Below are positions 50,801 to 64,000 of a stretch of DNA of 64,000 nt, piece by piece. A program made the translations under genes and the position numbers. The DNA is taken from positions 58,501 through 122,500 of the forward strand of contig JBAMDO010000062.1 of NCBI GenBank assembly GCA_037074765.1, written 5' to 3'. Each line of letters opens with the position of its first letter. The stretch's first letter is position 1. The notes under the pieces are model-generated. The model made no database searches. It saw nothing but the letters and a program-made list of their open reading frames with translations, and was not told the DNA's origin. The DNA is from Mansonella perstans. Taxonomy: Eukaryota; Nematoda; Chromadorea; Rhabditida; Onchocercidae.

Positions 50801-51670
50801 GCTGTTACATGGAGTTCAACATCTACGTTTTTACGTTCGATTTCTTTTTACTTTACTAACATCTACAGTACAGAATTACAATATCACACACAGATAAATT
50901 GTTGGAATAAACAGTTCTTAAAGAATAAGATTCCCTTATCACATATTTCAACTACAGGATTTTTCATCATAGGAGAGAATCTAGATTTCAAAATAGTTTC
51001 CTCGTATTAATTTATCGTTAGAAATTTGAACTGCAGTTAACCATATAAATATATATACCTGTCGATGGATCGGTGACAATTTTCTGCAATATTTCAAACG
51101 AAACAGCATGCTTTTAATATGATCTTTTCTGTTAGCATTTAAAATTCTACGATTTGATTAAAAATTAATCTGCACGGTACTTTTTTTTTAGTGATTTATA
51201 TCGATTCATTTTCACGCTTTGCTGCTTCTGGCATGAGAGCAATATTGGCTAACATCGTACCGGTTAAGAATCATGGTATCCAATTTCAATATTTTCAGAG
51301 TTGTATTAGTAATAAAGGCTTCATAATATATTTAAGAATTCCGTTAAAACTGTTTATTCACTATTGCATAAGCATTAGATATTTCGATGAAAATATTTTC
51401 TCTAAATAATTAGGAATTAAAATAAATCAGATCTGATTGAATTCATGTAATGAAAGAATCTCAAATTATTCATCGAATTTAGGCTCCATGTTTACGTTTT
51501 TTGGAGTAGCAGAAGCATTCAGCAACTTGATGGCTGGCATAATAGTTCATAAAGTTTTCCAGTTGTCGCTACATTTCCTACCTCAATTGTCATTTTACAT
51601 TCTTGCTACTGTAATGTTAATTCCAACAGTTATACTTTGGTTTGTTCAATTTAAATATTTGAATTTTTAA
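47857..51670 (+). CDS. SLC46-type major facilitator transporter
   Basis: Ten exons: 47857-48012, 48599-48705, 48935-49085, 49204-49372, 49430-49602, 50089-50170, 50434-50576 (or 50581), 50702-50813, 51192-51275, 51483-51670; about 454 residues, the usual SLC46 size. The layout is a short cytosolic N terminus, a first membrane helix (INVPLFLYSITCFMFH), a Cys-containing loop (GGGVNCSNPNSS, glycosylation sites likely), the MFS loop motif between helices 2 and 3 (IGRLGDTKSRR), and later helices such as LYWL/FAAFGGYMA-type and FLPQLSFYILATVML. SLC46 members move folates and other small organic anions by proton coupling (PCFT) or drug-like and muropeptide cargo; the substrate here is unknown. Exon 7/8: the strong donor GTAATG at 50582 gives an in-frame stop, so a weaker donor at 50577 or a base error must be assumed. 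Confidence 0.8.
48063..48110. repeat. (TGAT)n tetranucleotide repeat
   Basis: About eleven TGAT units with two point changes, in intron 1 of the SLC46 gene. Confidence 0.9.
48305..48341. repeat. perfect 17-bp inverted repeat with 3-base loop
   Basis: Arm CCAAAAAATACCCTGAA, loop TTT, then the exact reverse complement. It lies in intron 1 of the SLC46 gene and could form a strong hairpin in DNA or in pre-mRNA. Confidence 0.92.
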
Positions 51671-53144
51671 TTCATCCTAGTTTATCCTCGCTTTCATCCA
51701 TTCTTTTCGTAAAATACAAGAACAGAAAGCAGTGACTAATGGGAAAAGATATTTTAGATGAGATCCAGTTCTTTTTAGGGAGTTTGGAAAATAGCTCTCA
51801 TTTAATTCTTGATTTGTAAAAGTCTTTTTTTTTTTTTTTTTAAATCGTTGGGTTTCTCTAATAACTTAACTTTTCAGTTTACTACCAGAAAAACTGGCAA
51901 ATACCGAGGAATAATGAAACTGACTCAGCTGCAACAACGTATACAGGGTTGCATACTTCAGTTGTAATACTGCATCATATGAATGTCGTAAAACTGATGT
52001 TAATCGATCTTTTGTTCGTTTGCTGTTAAATTATATCTTCGAAAAATATTTTGTGAATTACATTCGCAAACAATGCAAAGGCATCCTGTTTGAAAACGCC
52101 AGCATAAAACAACGATGGTACTTCGCCAGTCACCAGCATCCGTTCTTAAGCGCTTAACTAGATAGTAAATTTAGGTGGATAGAAATTGCTTATGGAAGTT
52201 GAGGCGAATTTTGAGAAGAAACGAGGAACCAATTAACCGTCTACAATTTTTTTTTAAGTTAGCTAAAATTTAAAAATTAAAATAGTCCTTAAACTGAAGT
52301 TTTCGAATCACAAAAAAACACAAAAGTCAATCATACGAAATAATTTTATTCCCTTCCCGGTTAAAATAAAAGAAAGCACATCAACTCAAACTAAACGCTC
52401 AGACACAACAACGGTAAACAAGTGTAAGAAAATGAAGTAGCAGAATCTGTTTCAGGTCTTAAGTATACGTTACATGAAACAGTATCTCATGGAAATTGTT
52501 GGCCAAAGTTGTTGCTTTATAATGACCATTTTTTTCTCAAACTTCTTCATGAAAACTTCTATAGAACTGAGCTTTCATCTGCTACTATAGTTCTTAAGGA
52601 AGCAGATTCATTTAAGCTCCTTCACCTTCTGCTTTACATATATTGCGTCTTTTACAATAACACTACTAAATGATATGTTACGCTAACATGATGCGAGAAA
52701 TTATGCACTACTAGAAGAGGTACAAACGAGTAGCTAGTAAAGAAAATAAAACTAAAAATCACATCAAAATTCCACGGCATTATTGATCTACCATATGCAT
52801 ATCAATGTTTTTGAGATTTTCAGTGTCACAGTTGAAATTTCTTTCAGTTTTTCCTTTTATTTGGCAATTTCTGATAAAACATTATCTAAACCAACAAAAA
52901 TTGGAAGCAAAAACTACAAATTTTGTATTATTCAAGAAGAAGCATATCATTTGTATAGGAAATGAAATATACGAAATATTTGTAAAAGTATTTACACCAA
53001 GAAATTTTGTCTAGAAAAATGCTCGGTGTGCATTTTCCAATCATAGAAACTAAAGTTTTAAAAGGCGATGAAAATAAATGGCGGGGAAAAGTGAAATAAA
53101 GGATGAAAGATGAAGACATATTATGATAAGTGACGTGTCTCGAC
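51671..53144. other. 3' intergenic region between SLC46 and PP1 genes
   Basis: Tail-to-tail spacer. It holds the two 3'UTRs and a candidate poly(A) signal for the PP1 gene at 52856-52861. Several short plus-strand frames (52783-53014) overlap this signal and show no family features. Confidence 0.5.
52856..52861 (-). terminator. gsp-1: candidate poly(A) signal of gsp-1
   Basis: AATAAA on the minus strand, about 285 bases after the stop codon. Confidence 0.45.
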
Positions 53145-56929
<3,785 letters not shown>

Positions 56930-56931
56930 AA

Positions 56932-56933
56932 CT
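56932..56933 (-). promoter_or_regulatory. gsp-1: probable trans-splice acceptor of gsp-1
   Basis: On the minus strand GTTCACAG ends two bases before the ATG at 56929, a placement typical of spliced-leader addition. Confidence 0.5.
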
Positions 56934-59900
56934 GTGAACGCTACAGCTGTTATAGAGAAATCAGAATATCGTTAGCTTTCTAGTATTACCTAAAATTATT
57001 ACTTGCAATATAAACATAATTTTAAAAAAAATTTGTTTTCTTTAAAAAAAAAATACGTGACCCTAATATGATGAATAAGACCTGATGATGATAAACAAAT
57101 AGGCTTATTAAATACATATTACAAACTATTATATTATAAATTCGATAAAACAGGTGTCAAATTTTAAAACAACCACTGTCAAATTTCAAATGCACCACTT
57201 CATCTCATAAACAACCCTACAAAAACACCATATCAAACTTTAAATGATTATTAAAATTGGCTAAACATCAAGAGTATTTAAATATTTTGCGATAATTATC
57301 CTGTCAAGATTGATAGTTGATTATTGCAGCTCTAAAGTAAATATAATTGAATAGTAGGAAATTAGTCAAAGGAATATATATGCAATAAATTTATTAATTA
57401 CTTAATTAGTGAATTAATTAATGAGTAAATTAGAGTAAATAAAATTAAAGTTAGCATTTTTTTATGATTCTTTTATGAACCATCATAAGACTGATGATAA
57501 TCATTAGAATAACAATGAAGTCGGATAGAGAAATTATCAAAATCGTTTACTTTGAAGATCTTCTTTTTTTTTCCTCTATTTTTACGTATTTCCACGTGAC
57601 GTTAAGCGTCATGAGTGTATATGTCAGACTTTGCGTGATCATTTTAATATACGTTGCATAAATTTTTGATGTTTTTTTTTCGATATATGTTAGATATTTT
57701 AATATACATAAAAAGGTAAAATTTTTGATGCATTACTTCTTTTTTCTCTTTTAATGATAGTCTTCATTTTATATCATATCAATAAATTTTATAATGATAT
57801 TTTCATGACAACGATAATAGGGTTAATGTTGTGCTATAAATTTCGATTTTTTTTTTTTCTTTTTTTGAATGATTCAATTTAAATGTACATAACAATATTA
57901 TAACTGTATCATTGCTCTAAAAAAAATTATTTTTTGTATGGATTTTTTTTTTTTTGTCATATTATCAACTATAATAACATTCAGTTAAGAATATTAATTA
58001 GCTAATTAGCTTAACTTATCAAATTTCTTGACTGAGAAAATTTCATACTAAAAATATTTCAATAATCTTTTAAATATTAAAAAAAGAAATAATGATTGCA
58101 CAAAAAAAAAAAAAACTTTTCCTTCTTCTTTAGCTTTAAAAATGTAACTTTAAGTGCCATTCGTTTTTTTTTTTTTTTTTTGAGACTGTTTCGGTTTTTC
58201 TTTTTTTTTTTTTGTTGTAATTTTTGATTGCCAATTTTAAAATGATACCAGATCAAATAATCCTGAAACATTATAATTTTGTTCAGAATTAAATTCTAAA
58301 TTTTTTTTTATGAAGCAACAAAACGTCCCTGCAATTTTATTTAAAAATGGAATAAATTTTTTTTTTTTTTTTTTTTTGGATCTTTTCATTTTCCTAGCAA
58401 ATAGCAATTTTTTTTTTTTTTTTTTTTTTTTTTTGCCGTTTGCACATTATCGTAAATTATGGGCCTGAATCCTGGATCAATGGTCAATTAACCCAAGGCC
58501 ACAGAATACATGATTGATTTATTACGCCCTTACTGGGTGCTATCCTACCACTCCTATGTTGTTAGCAACCCAACGACAACTCTGTTTTCTCTCTCGAATT
58601 CGATAAAAATATGTCGTATTTATTTATCATCGATGAGTTTACGTTCTCAGAATAACCATACTATAATGCATTTTTAGCCTTTTCCTTCCAATTGCTTCTC
58701 TTTCTTCTACTATTTTGGACAAATCTAAAAACATTGCAAATTGAATTTCGAAAAAAAAAAATTAATTTTTATTAGTAAAAAGTTTTCTTCTCTAAATAGT
58801 ATAACTCTTTATCTATAAAACATCTGGAATGATTGCCAATTTTTGATAGTCAAAACTTTTGTTTAGCTGAAAAGTTTGGAGACATTAGAGGATGAGCTTT
58901 AATTATTTCTATAATCTCTTTGATATTATATAGAGCAATGAATGATACTAATAATATTATCCGAAAGAGAAAATTTAATTATCTCAAAGTTTGCTAAAAA
59001 GCATAGTTTTTGAAGGAAATTCATTTCAACGAGTGTATTCTTTTTGTTTTCATTATTGACGTTTTAATTTTATCTTCTTCACTATTAACTTTTATTACTA
59101 CATTACTTATATTACTTTATTTTTAATTACGTTCAATTAAAATTACTTTTAATAGTTATCGTTATTATTAATTATTAATGATTATAACATTTCTTTCTGG
59201 TAAGTACTATTGCAAACCATTAACAATTATTATTAACAACTATTAAAGTTCTAGAAAAGAACAGAAATTATTCATTCGCAATTTATTTTCCCATAATAGT
59301 TTCAATGTATTATTGATCCCTTTTCATGAACGAATCATTCTTTAAAAAAAAAAAAATTTCATTTTCTCAAGCGCAAAATTATTCAGTTATAAAGAGAATG
59401 CACTCTAATGTATAGGGACTAATGTATATTTATTTTTATGGCCTCCATAAGATATATTAAATTTTGCCTGCTAAAATCATAAAAATATGTTTTGAATTAT
59501 CTTTTAAAATCTTATTACTTCAATCCTGATATGGTTTTCGATGAAAAGATATTTCCATTTTGTTTGTATAATCTATCAGATGTATAATAGTGATTTTCTG
59601 GAATTTAAAATTTTTGAATCTTCATTTAAATGATTGATAAAAGAGTGCAAAAAATTAAATTAGAATTAATTTGATTGGCTTGATGAGAATAAAATAATTT
59701 TAAGAAATTCATTTTCTAAATATATAAATTGCTACAATCAAAGAGATGTATAAACAAACGTTTCGAAATGTTAACTATTCTGGATGTAATAAATATCTGC
59801 ACTGTCTTTATCATAGTTTTAAATTTAAAGAAATAATAAATAAATATTTAAGTCAATGAGAATCAAATCTTTCTTTTTTCACTGTAGTATCATCGTAGTT

Positions 59901-60727
59901 TTTTATATTACCTTCCTTACTCATAAAATGTTTAAATATAAACTGGATTATTTCATGAAATTCTTAACGAATGATTGAATTAATTTTAGAAGAAAAAGAG
60001 ATTCTTGATAAATTCGTCATGAAAGAAGGGAATAAACATATTTTTGCGTATGATAAGCTAAATTTATAAGCTGGAAAAAGAACTTCTGAAGCTATGGATG
60101 GACATGAGAGTGATTCGTCATAATAAATTAATGGATTTTAAAGTAGCCATAACTGTGAGACATTTTTAGCTTTCAGAAATATTTTCAAAAAAAAATGTCA
60201 TTCTTAAAATTCATTATGATATCTCTTAACAAATTCCATGTTTTTTCTAACAGAAATTAATGAAATCTTACTGTTAATAAAGCCACTGTCATTGATTGAG
60301 AGCTATTGCTCTGTATCTATTGCTATGTTTCTGAATAGATCACTAAGTGAACTTTTAACCTTCTTGAACTTCACATTGAGATTATTGGATCGAACTTGGA
60401 TCAAACAAAATTAGTGATACCTATTGAAAATTTAAACAATAATCGATCTTCGTAAAAAGCCTATCAAATTTTAGACTAATAGGATTCTTTTGGAACAAAA
60501 TAAGTAAATTTCGGAAGGTAAAAGGACTTTGAAAAGGGTAGATTTAATATTTTAAAGTTGTGATAGTCATTGATGATTTGGAGTTATGATAGTTCAAGAA
60601 AAGAGGATCTGGAATATGTTCGTAAAATTTGTTAAATTTAAATATTTTGAAATGCAAATTTGTGCAAAAAAAAATGAAAGTTTATGCAAAATATTTGATA
60701 GAAGAATGAAAAAAAAAAGGAAATAAA

Positions 60728-60750
60728 AGAGAGAGAGAGAGAGAGAAAGA
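60728..60750. repeat. (GA)n microsatellite
   Basis: Short run of GA dinucleotides in a purine-rich stretch. Confidence 0.9.
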
Positions 60751-61050
60751 AAAAAAATGCTAGAATTTTTTTTCAGCTAATTTCACATTTGTAACAAAAA
60801 TGATTGATTCATCAGTTATGATTTCTTCTTATAAATAATTAATTATATTCAATTTATTTTTGATACTATCTTTTTTGTTCATTTTATGAATAAAAATTTG
60901 AAATAATTTTTCTTAAAAGTTTTTTTTTCAAAATTTTTTGTTTTATTTAAAAAAAAATTACAGCATTAGTTTTTCTTTCCGTTTCATAATTCGCAATTCT
61001 AAAATGTAAACTATCTGAAATTAAAGCATACTCTTTTAAATCCTCTTATA

Positions 61051-61132
61051 AATAGAGAGAGAGAGAGGGAGAGAGAAGAAATGGGGAGAACGGAGAAAGA
61101 AGACATCAGGAGAAAAAGAGAGAGAGGGAGAA
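61051..61132. repeat. GA-rich low-complexity tract
   Basis: Purine-rich stretch of interrupted GAGA and GGGAGA units, about 200 bases before the GATA array. Confidence 0.85.
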
Positions 61133-61327
61133 GAGTAGACAAAACTTTTTACAAATGTTAAATTTGAAAGTTTTCTTTTGCTATGCTTTTTATGGAAGAG
61201 TAGCGATAGAATAAAAGCAGAAAAAAAAAAAGAAGGATACAGCAAAGAATTATAAGTTGTTGAAAGCGTTGTAAGCTTCACTTTCTAACATCATTTCATC
61301 TTTTTCCTTATAATAACATCGATTTTA

Positions 61328-61510
61328 GTCTTATCTGATAAGGTAAAGTATTGATTTTTAGCCTTATCTGATAAGGTAAAGTATTGATTTTTAGCCTTAT
61401 CTGATAAGGTAAAGTATTGATTTTTAGCCTTATCTGATAAGGTAAAGTATTGATTTTTAGCCTTATCTGATAAGGTAAAGTATTGATTTTTAGCCTTATT
61501 TGATGAGGAA
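61328..61510. repeat. 33-bp tandem repeat of palindromic GATA sites
   Basis: CTTATCTGATAAGG occurs five times intact, near 61330, 61363, 61396, 61429 and 61462, and once degenerate near 61495 (TTATTTGATGAGG), with a strict 33-base period. Each unit carries CTTATC and GATAAG head to head around a single T, joined by the spacer TAAAGTATTGATTTTTAGC. TGATAA fits the WGATAR binding site of GATA factors. The units are nearly identical, indicating recent expansion or selection. Confidence 0.92.
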
Positions 61511-62739
61511 AGCAAAGAATGTTGTTTTCCTTTTTCCCTGCTTGCTTCAACAAGCAATAGAGTGCAAATTTAATTTTAATTAAAAATTATAAATGGCGAA
61601 CAAAAAAACAAACATCCAAAAAGTATGAAGATTATTCATTGAAATTTAATTAATTTTTATTCTTTGCAAAAATATGCTTATAAAATTCCTACTCTTGATC
61701 ATCATTTCATTTATGAGAAACTTTAAAAATCTTCAAATTATTTCCACTTTTTTTTCCTAGCATTTGAAATACTATCTTCTTTTAGATATCATTGTAAGAT
61801 TCCACAGGTAAGATTTCAGGATTGATCATTGAGGAAGATATAAACTATAATTGAGAAATTTCATTGTAATTATCTTTACGAAAAATATATTCATTATTTT
61901 AGATGTGTATATATTTAGTTTTTAAAAGAGAATTATCCATTTCTAAACGAATAAATTTCATTTTACATCTTTTTTCGTCAAAATTTCTCATTGCTATTAT
62001 GGCTAATTAATTTACTTTTGCCATTCATAGATGCAATACATTCATTGCAGACTATCACAATAATATATCATGTGACAGGCTAAAAATGAAATTGTTAGTC
62101 TTTTGATAAATAAATATATTACGCCAATTTGTTAAGCCTTTCAATCATTGAGGATAGCAGGGAAAATATTATTGAAAAATTGACATCTCGTCAATATGTA
62201 TATTAATTATGCTATCACGTGTGCTACTATCGGGTTACAGCTAAATTATGAAAACTTGTGACATCATATATTCATTGCAGTTTTTCTGAGCAATTTAATT
62301 TGTTGACATTGAAAAAAAAATCTCAACATTTCTAATCAATTTTTTTGGTAATTAATTTTTATAACACTTTGCTATTAATTGAAATTTCAAAATTCAAATA
62401 AAGAAAAAAAGAAGAGAATGCTTTTTGAAACAAAAATATCAGAAATTGACCGTCTTTTTTTTTTTTTTTTTTTTTTGTCATAGGACTATATGGTAAGTTT
62501 GTTTACTTCTATCAATAATGTTTACTTTTAATTGAGGATAAATGTATTTGTTTTTGCAAAATGAAGAGTAGCTGAAAAGTTTTGATGGAAATTACACTTG
62601 AAATTTGCAACTTCACACTTTTTAGAACTTTTTCTCTTCAACCTATTAAATATGAAAATTATTTTTGCTAGCATAAATTGTATGATAAAACAACTTCTTT
62701 CATAGTAATTGCTACTTCCAATTACTTTCATTCATAATT

Positions 62740-62770
<31 letters not shown>

Positions 62771-64000
62771 CTTCAAGATCAATTGCACAATTTGAACTGA
62801 TTAAAATGATAATGATTTAACGATAATTCAAGCATTTTTTTATATTTTCCAATTTAAATAAATTATCTTTAGATATTATTTACAGTAAATGTTTTTAATT
62901 TGAGTAAAAATATTATGAGCTAAAAAGAGATAGAAATGAAGAGGAAGAAAGAAAGAAAGAAAAAGATCAAAGATGAAAGAAATAGATTTCCGTCAAAATT
63001 TCTTCCAATCGGTCAATAATAAAATTTTTGAAAAAGAATCAATAATTATGAAAGATAGGGAAGGGAAGGGAGTGATGTCAAAAATTTTCAACAATTTTTA
63101 AAATTTTACATTTTAATACCACTATACTACTACTATGCAGTATCATTTTTAAAAATGCTCAAAGAATATTTAGTTGGAAAAACAGGTCGAAGAGAAAATT
63201 ATCCCTTTTAAAAATGTAAATAACTAAAAACATTATTTGTATATATTTATCTGCTTACTATCCATATAAATTATCTGTTTACTCTGTTTAACTTCCCTAA
63301 TTTTTTCAACAATAAAATTATCTAATATATTTAAAATTAATTTAAATAGAATTTTTAAGAAAGAAATTTGAACAAAATTGAAATGAATAAAAAGAGAAAG
63401 AAAAAGATTGTGAGATGATAATGATGCTTTCTTTTTTAAATTTTAAAATGACAGTGGTAGTAAGAAGAGAATAATGATAATAGTAGTGTGTTGGCGATGA
63501 TGTCAATAACGATTGTAAAGATTGGTCGTTCCTTTTTGCTGATTACACTAACAAATTTTACGCGGTTGGTATATTTACGATACTATTGTCATTTTATTTG
63601 TGATTTTTAAAATAGTAAAAAATTCATTTCCAATTTTTTGTTATTTCAAATTATTGTAATTTAGTTTACAATTGAAGAGTTAGTTGAAAATATTTGCAAA
63701 TTATCATTTCATATATCTATTAATCATTAATCATCTTTCTATTATGTTAACAATTAAATGCATTATAATTTATTTTATTTCTTTTATTTTTACTGATAAT
63801 CTGTTTTTAATTTTTTCCATATTGCATTCCTTTTTTTGTATGTGCTTGTGTGAAATTTTTCTAGTTAAGATAAGCTTTTAGTATTGCTAGCGTAAAATTT
63901 AAATAAATCAACTGTATTGTTTATCTAATATTATCAGTTTATCAGCAAAACTTTTTAAATCAAAAAGGAAATTTTGCAAGTGTTGAATTATTATATATTT

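Larger units (their letters stand above)
56930..64000. other. 7-kb non-coding region upstream of gsp-1
   Basis: No gene recognised on either strand. It contains many T runs (57950-58440), an island of higher complexity and G+C (58437-58680), GA-rich microsatellites (60728-60750, 61051-61130), the GATA palindrome array (61328-61510) and poly-T runs at 62455 and 62748. It should hold the gsp-1 promoter and may reach the next gene beyond the window. Confidence 0.5.

Noticed and set aside
52783..53014. Plus-strand frames of 60-69 residues in the SLC46/PP1 spacer
   Set aside because: AT-rich, overlapping each other and the 3'UTR of gsp-1, no family features.
61328..61510. Regular repeat array resembling a CRISPR
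   Set aside because: There are no unique spacers, the units are directly contiguous and the host is a eukaryote.
61291..61557. Minus-strand frame with an 11-residue repeat (KAKNQYFTLSD)
   Set aside because: A 33-bp tandem repeat stays open in any stop-free frame; two frames are open at once, so it is not evidence for a protein.

Overview
The window is nuclear DNA of an animal with small, intron-rich, very AT-rich genes. Three-domain ShKT proteins, TIL-repeat proteins, a lin-52 and a PP1-beta gene of nematode style, and splice acceptors lying a few bases before several start codons (as expected for spliced-leader trans-splicing) point to a nematode. The extreme AT content, long poly-A/T runs and a decayed BEL/Pao retrotransposon fit a filarial-type (spirurid) parasite; the species cannot be fixed from sequence alone.

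Layout: (1) 490-1947 (+), a secreted protein with three ShKT domains. (2) 3431-6001 (-), a two-Ig-domain, single-pass membrane protein (ZIG-1/basigin-like layout). (3) 6002-24536, about 18.5 kb in which I see no convincing gene, only microsatellites, a TG-rich minisatellite, hairpins and degenerate tandem repeats. (4) 24542-25745 (+), a 119-residue LIN-52 orthologue of the MuvB/DREAM cell-cycle complex. (5) 26395-29981 (-), a BTB-domain protein with a Cys-rich C terminus. (6) 30015-34079, the shared upstream region of two divergent genes. (7) 34143-42112 (+), a 979-residue secreted multidomain protein: WAP/EB-like modules, thyroglobulin type-1, a WAP-like module, six TIL domains and a C-terminal Cu/Zn-SOD fold that has lost most metal ligands. 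(8) 42321-47613 (-), a broken BEL/Pao LTR retrotransposon with unequal LTRs, wedged between two same-strand genes. (9) 47857-51670 (+), an SLC46-type major facilitator transporter. (10) 53145-56929 (-), PP1 catalytic subunit, beta type (gsp-1). (11) 56930-64000, non-coding, with a striking array of five intact 33-bp units each carrying a palindromic pair of GATA sites.

The genes are functionally mixed: three are secreted or surface proteins (ShKT, Ig, TIL-SOD), one is a transporter, and lin-52 and gsp-1 are core cell-cycle and phosphatase genes. Exon chains were built by hand by requiring GT/AG borders, matching phase and family homology. All reconstructed chains are open from ATG to stop; two junctions (BTB exon 6/7 and SLC46 exon 7/8) use weak sites and are flagged. 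The two most interesting items are the inhibitor-repeat/pseudo-SOD fusion protein and the palindromic GATA array.
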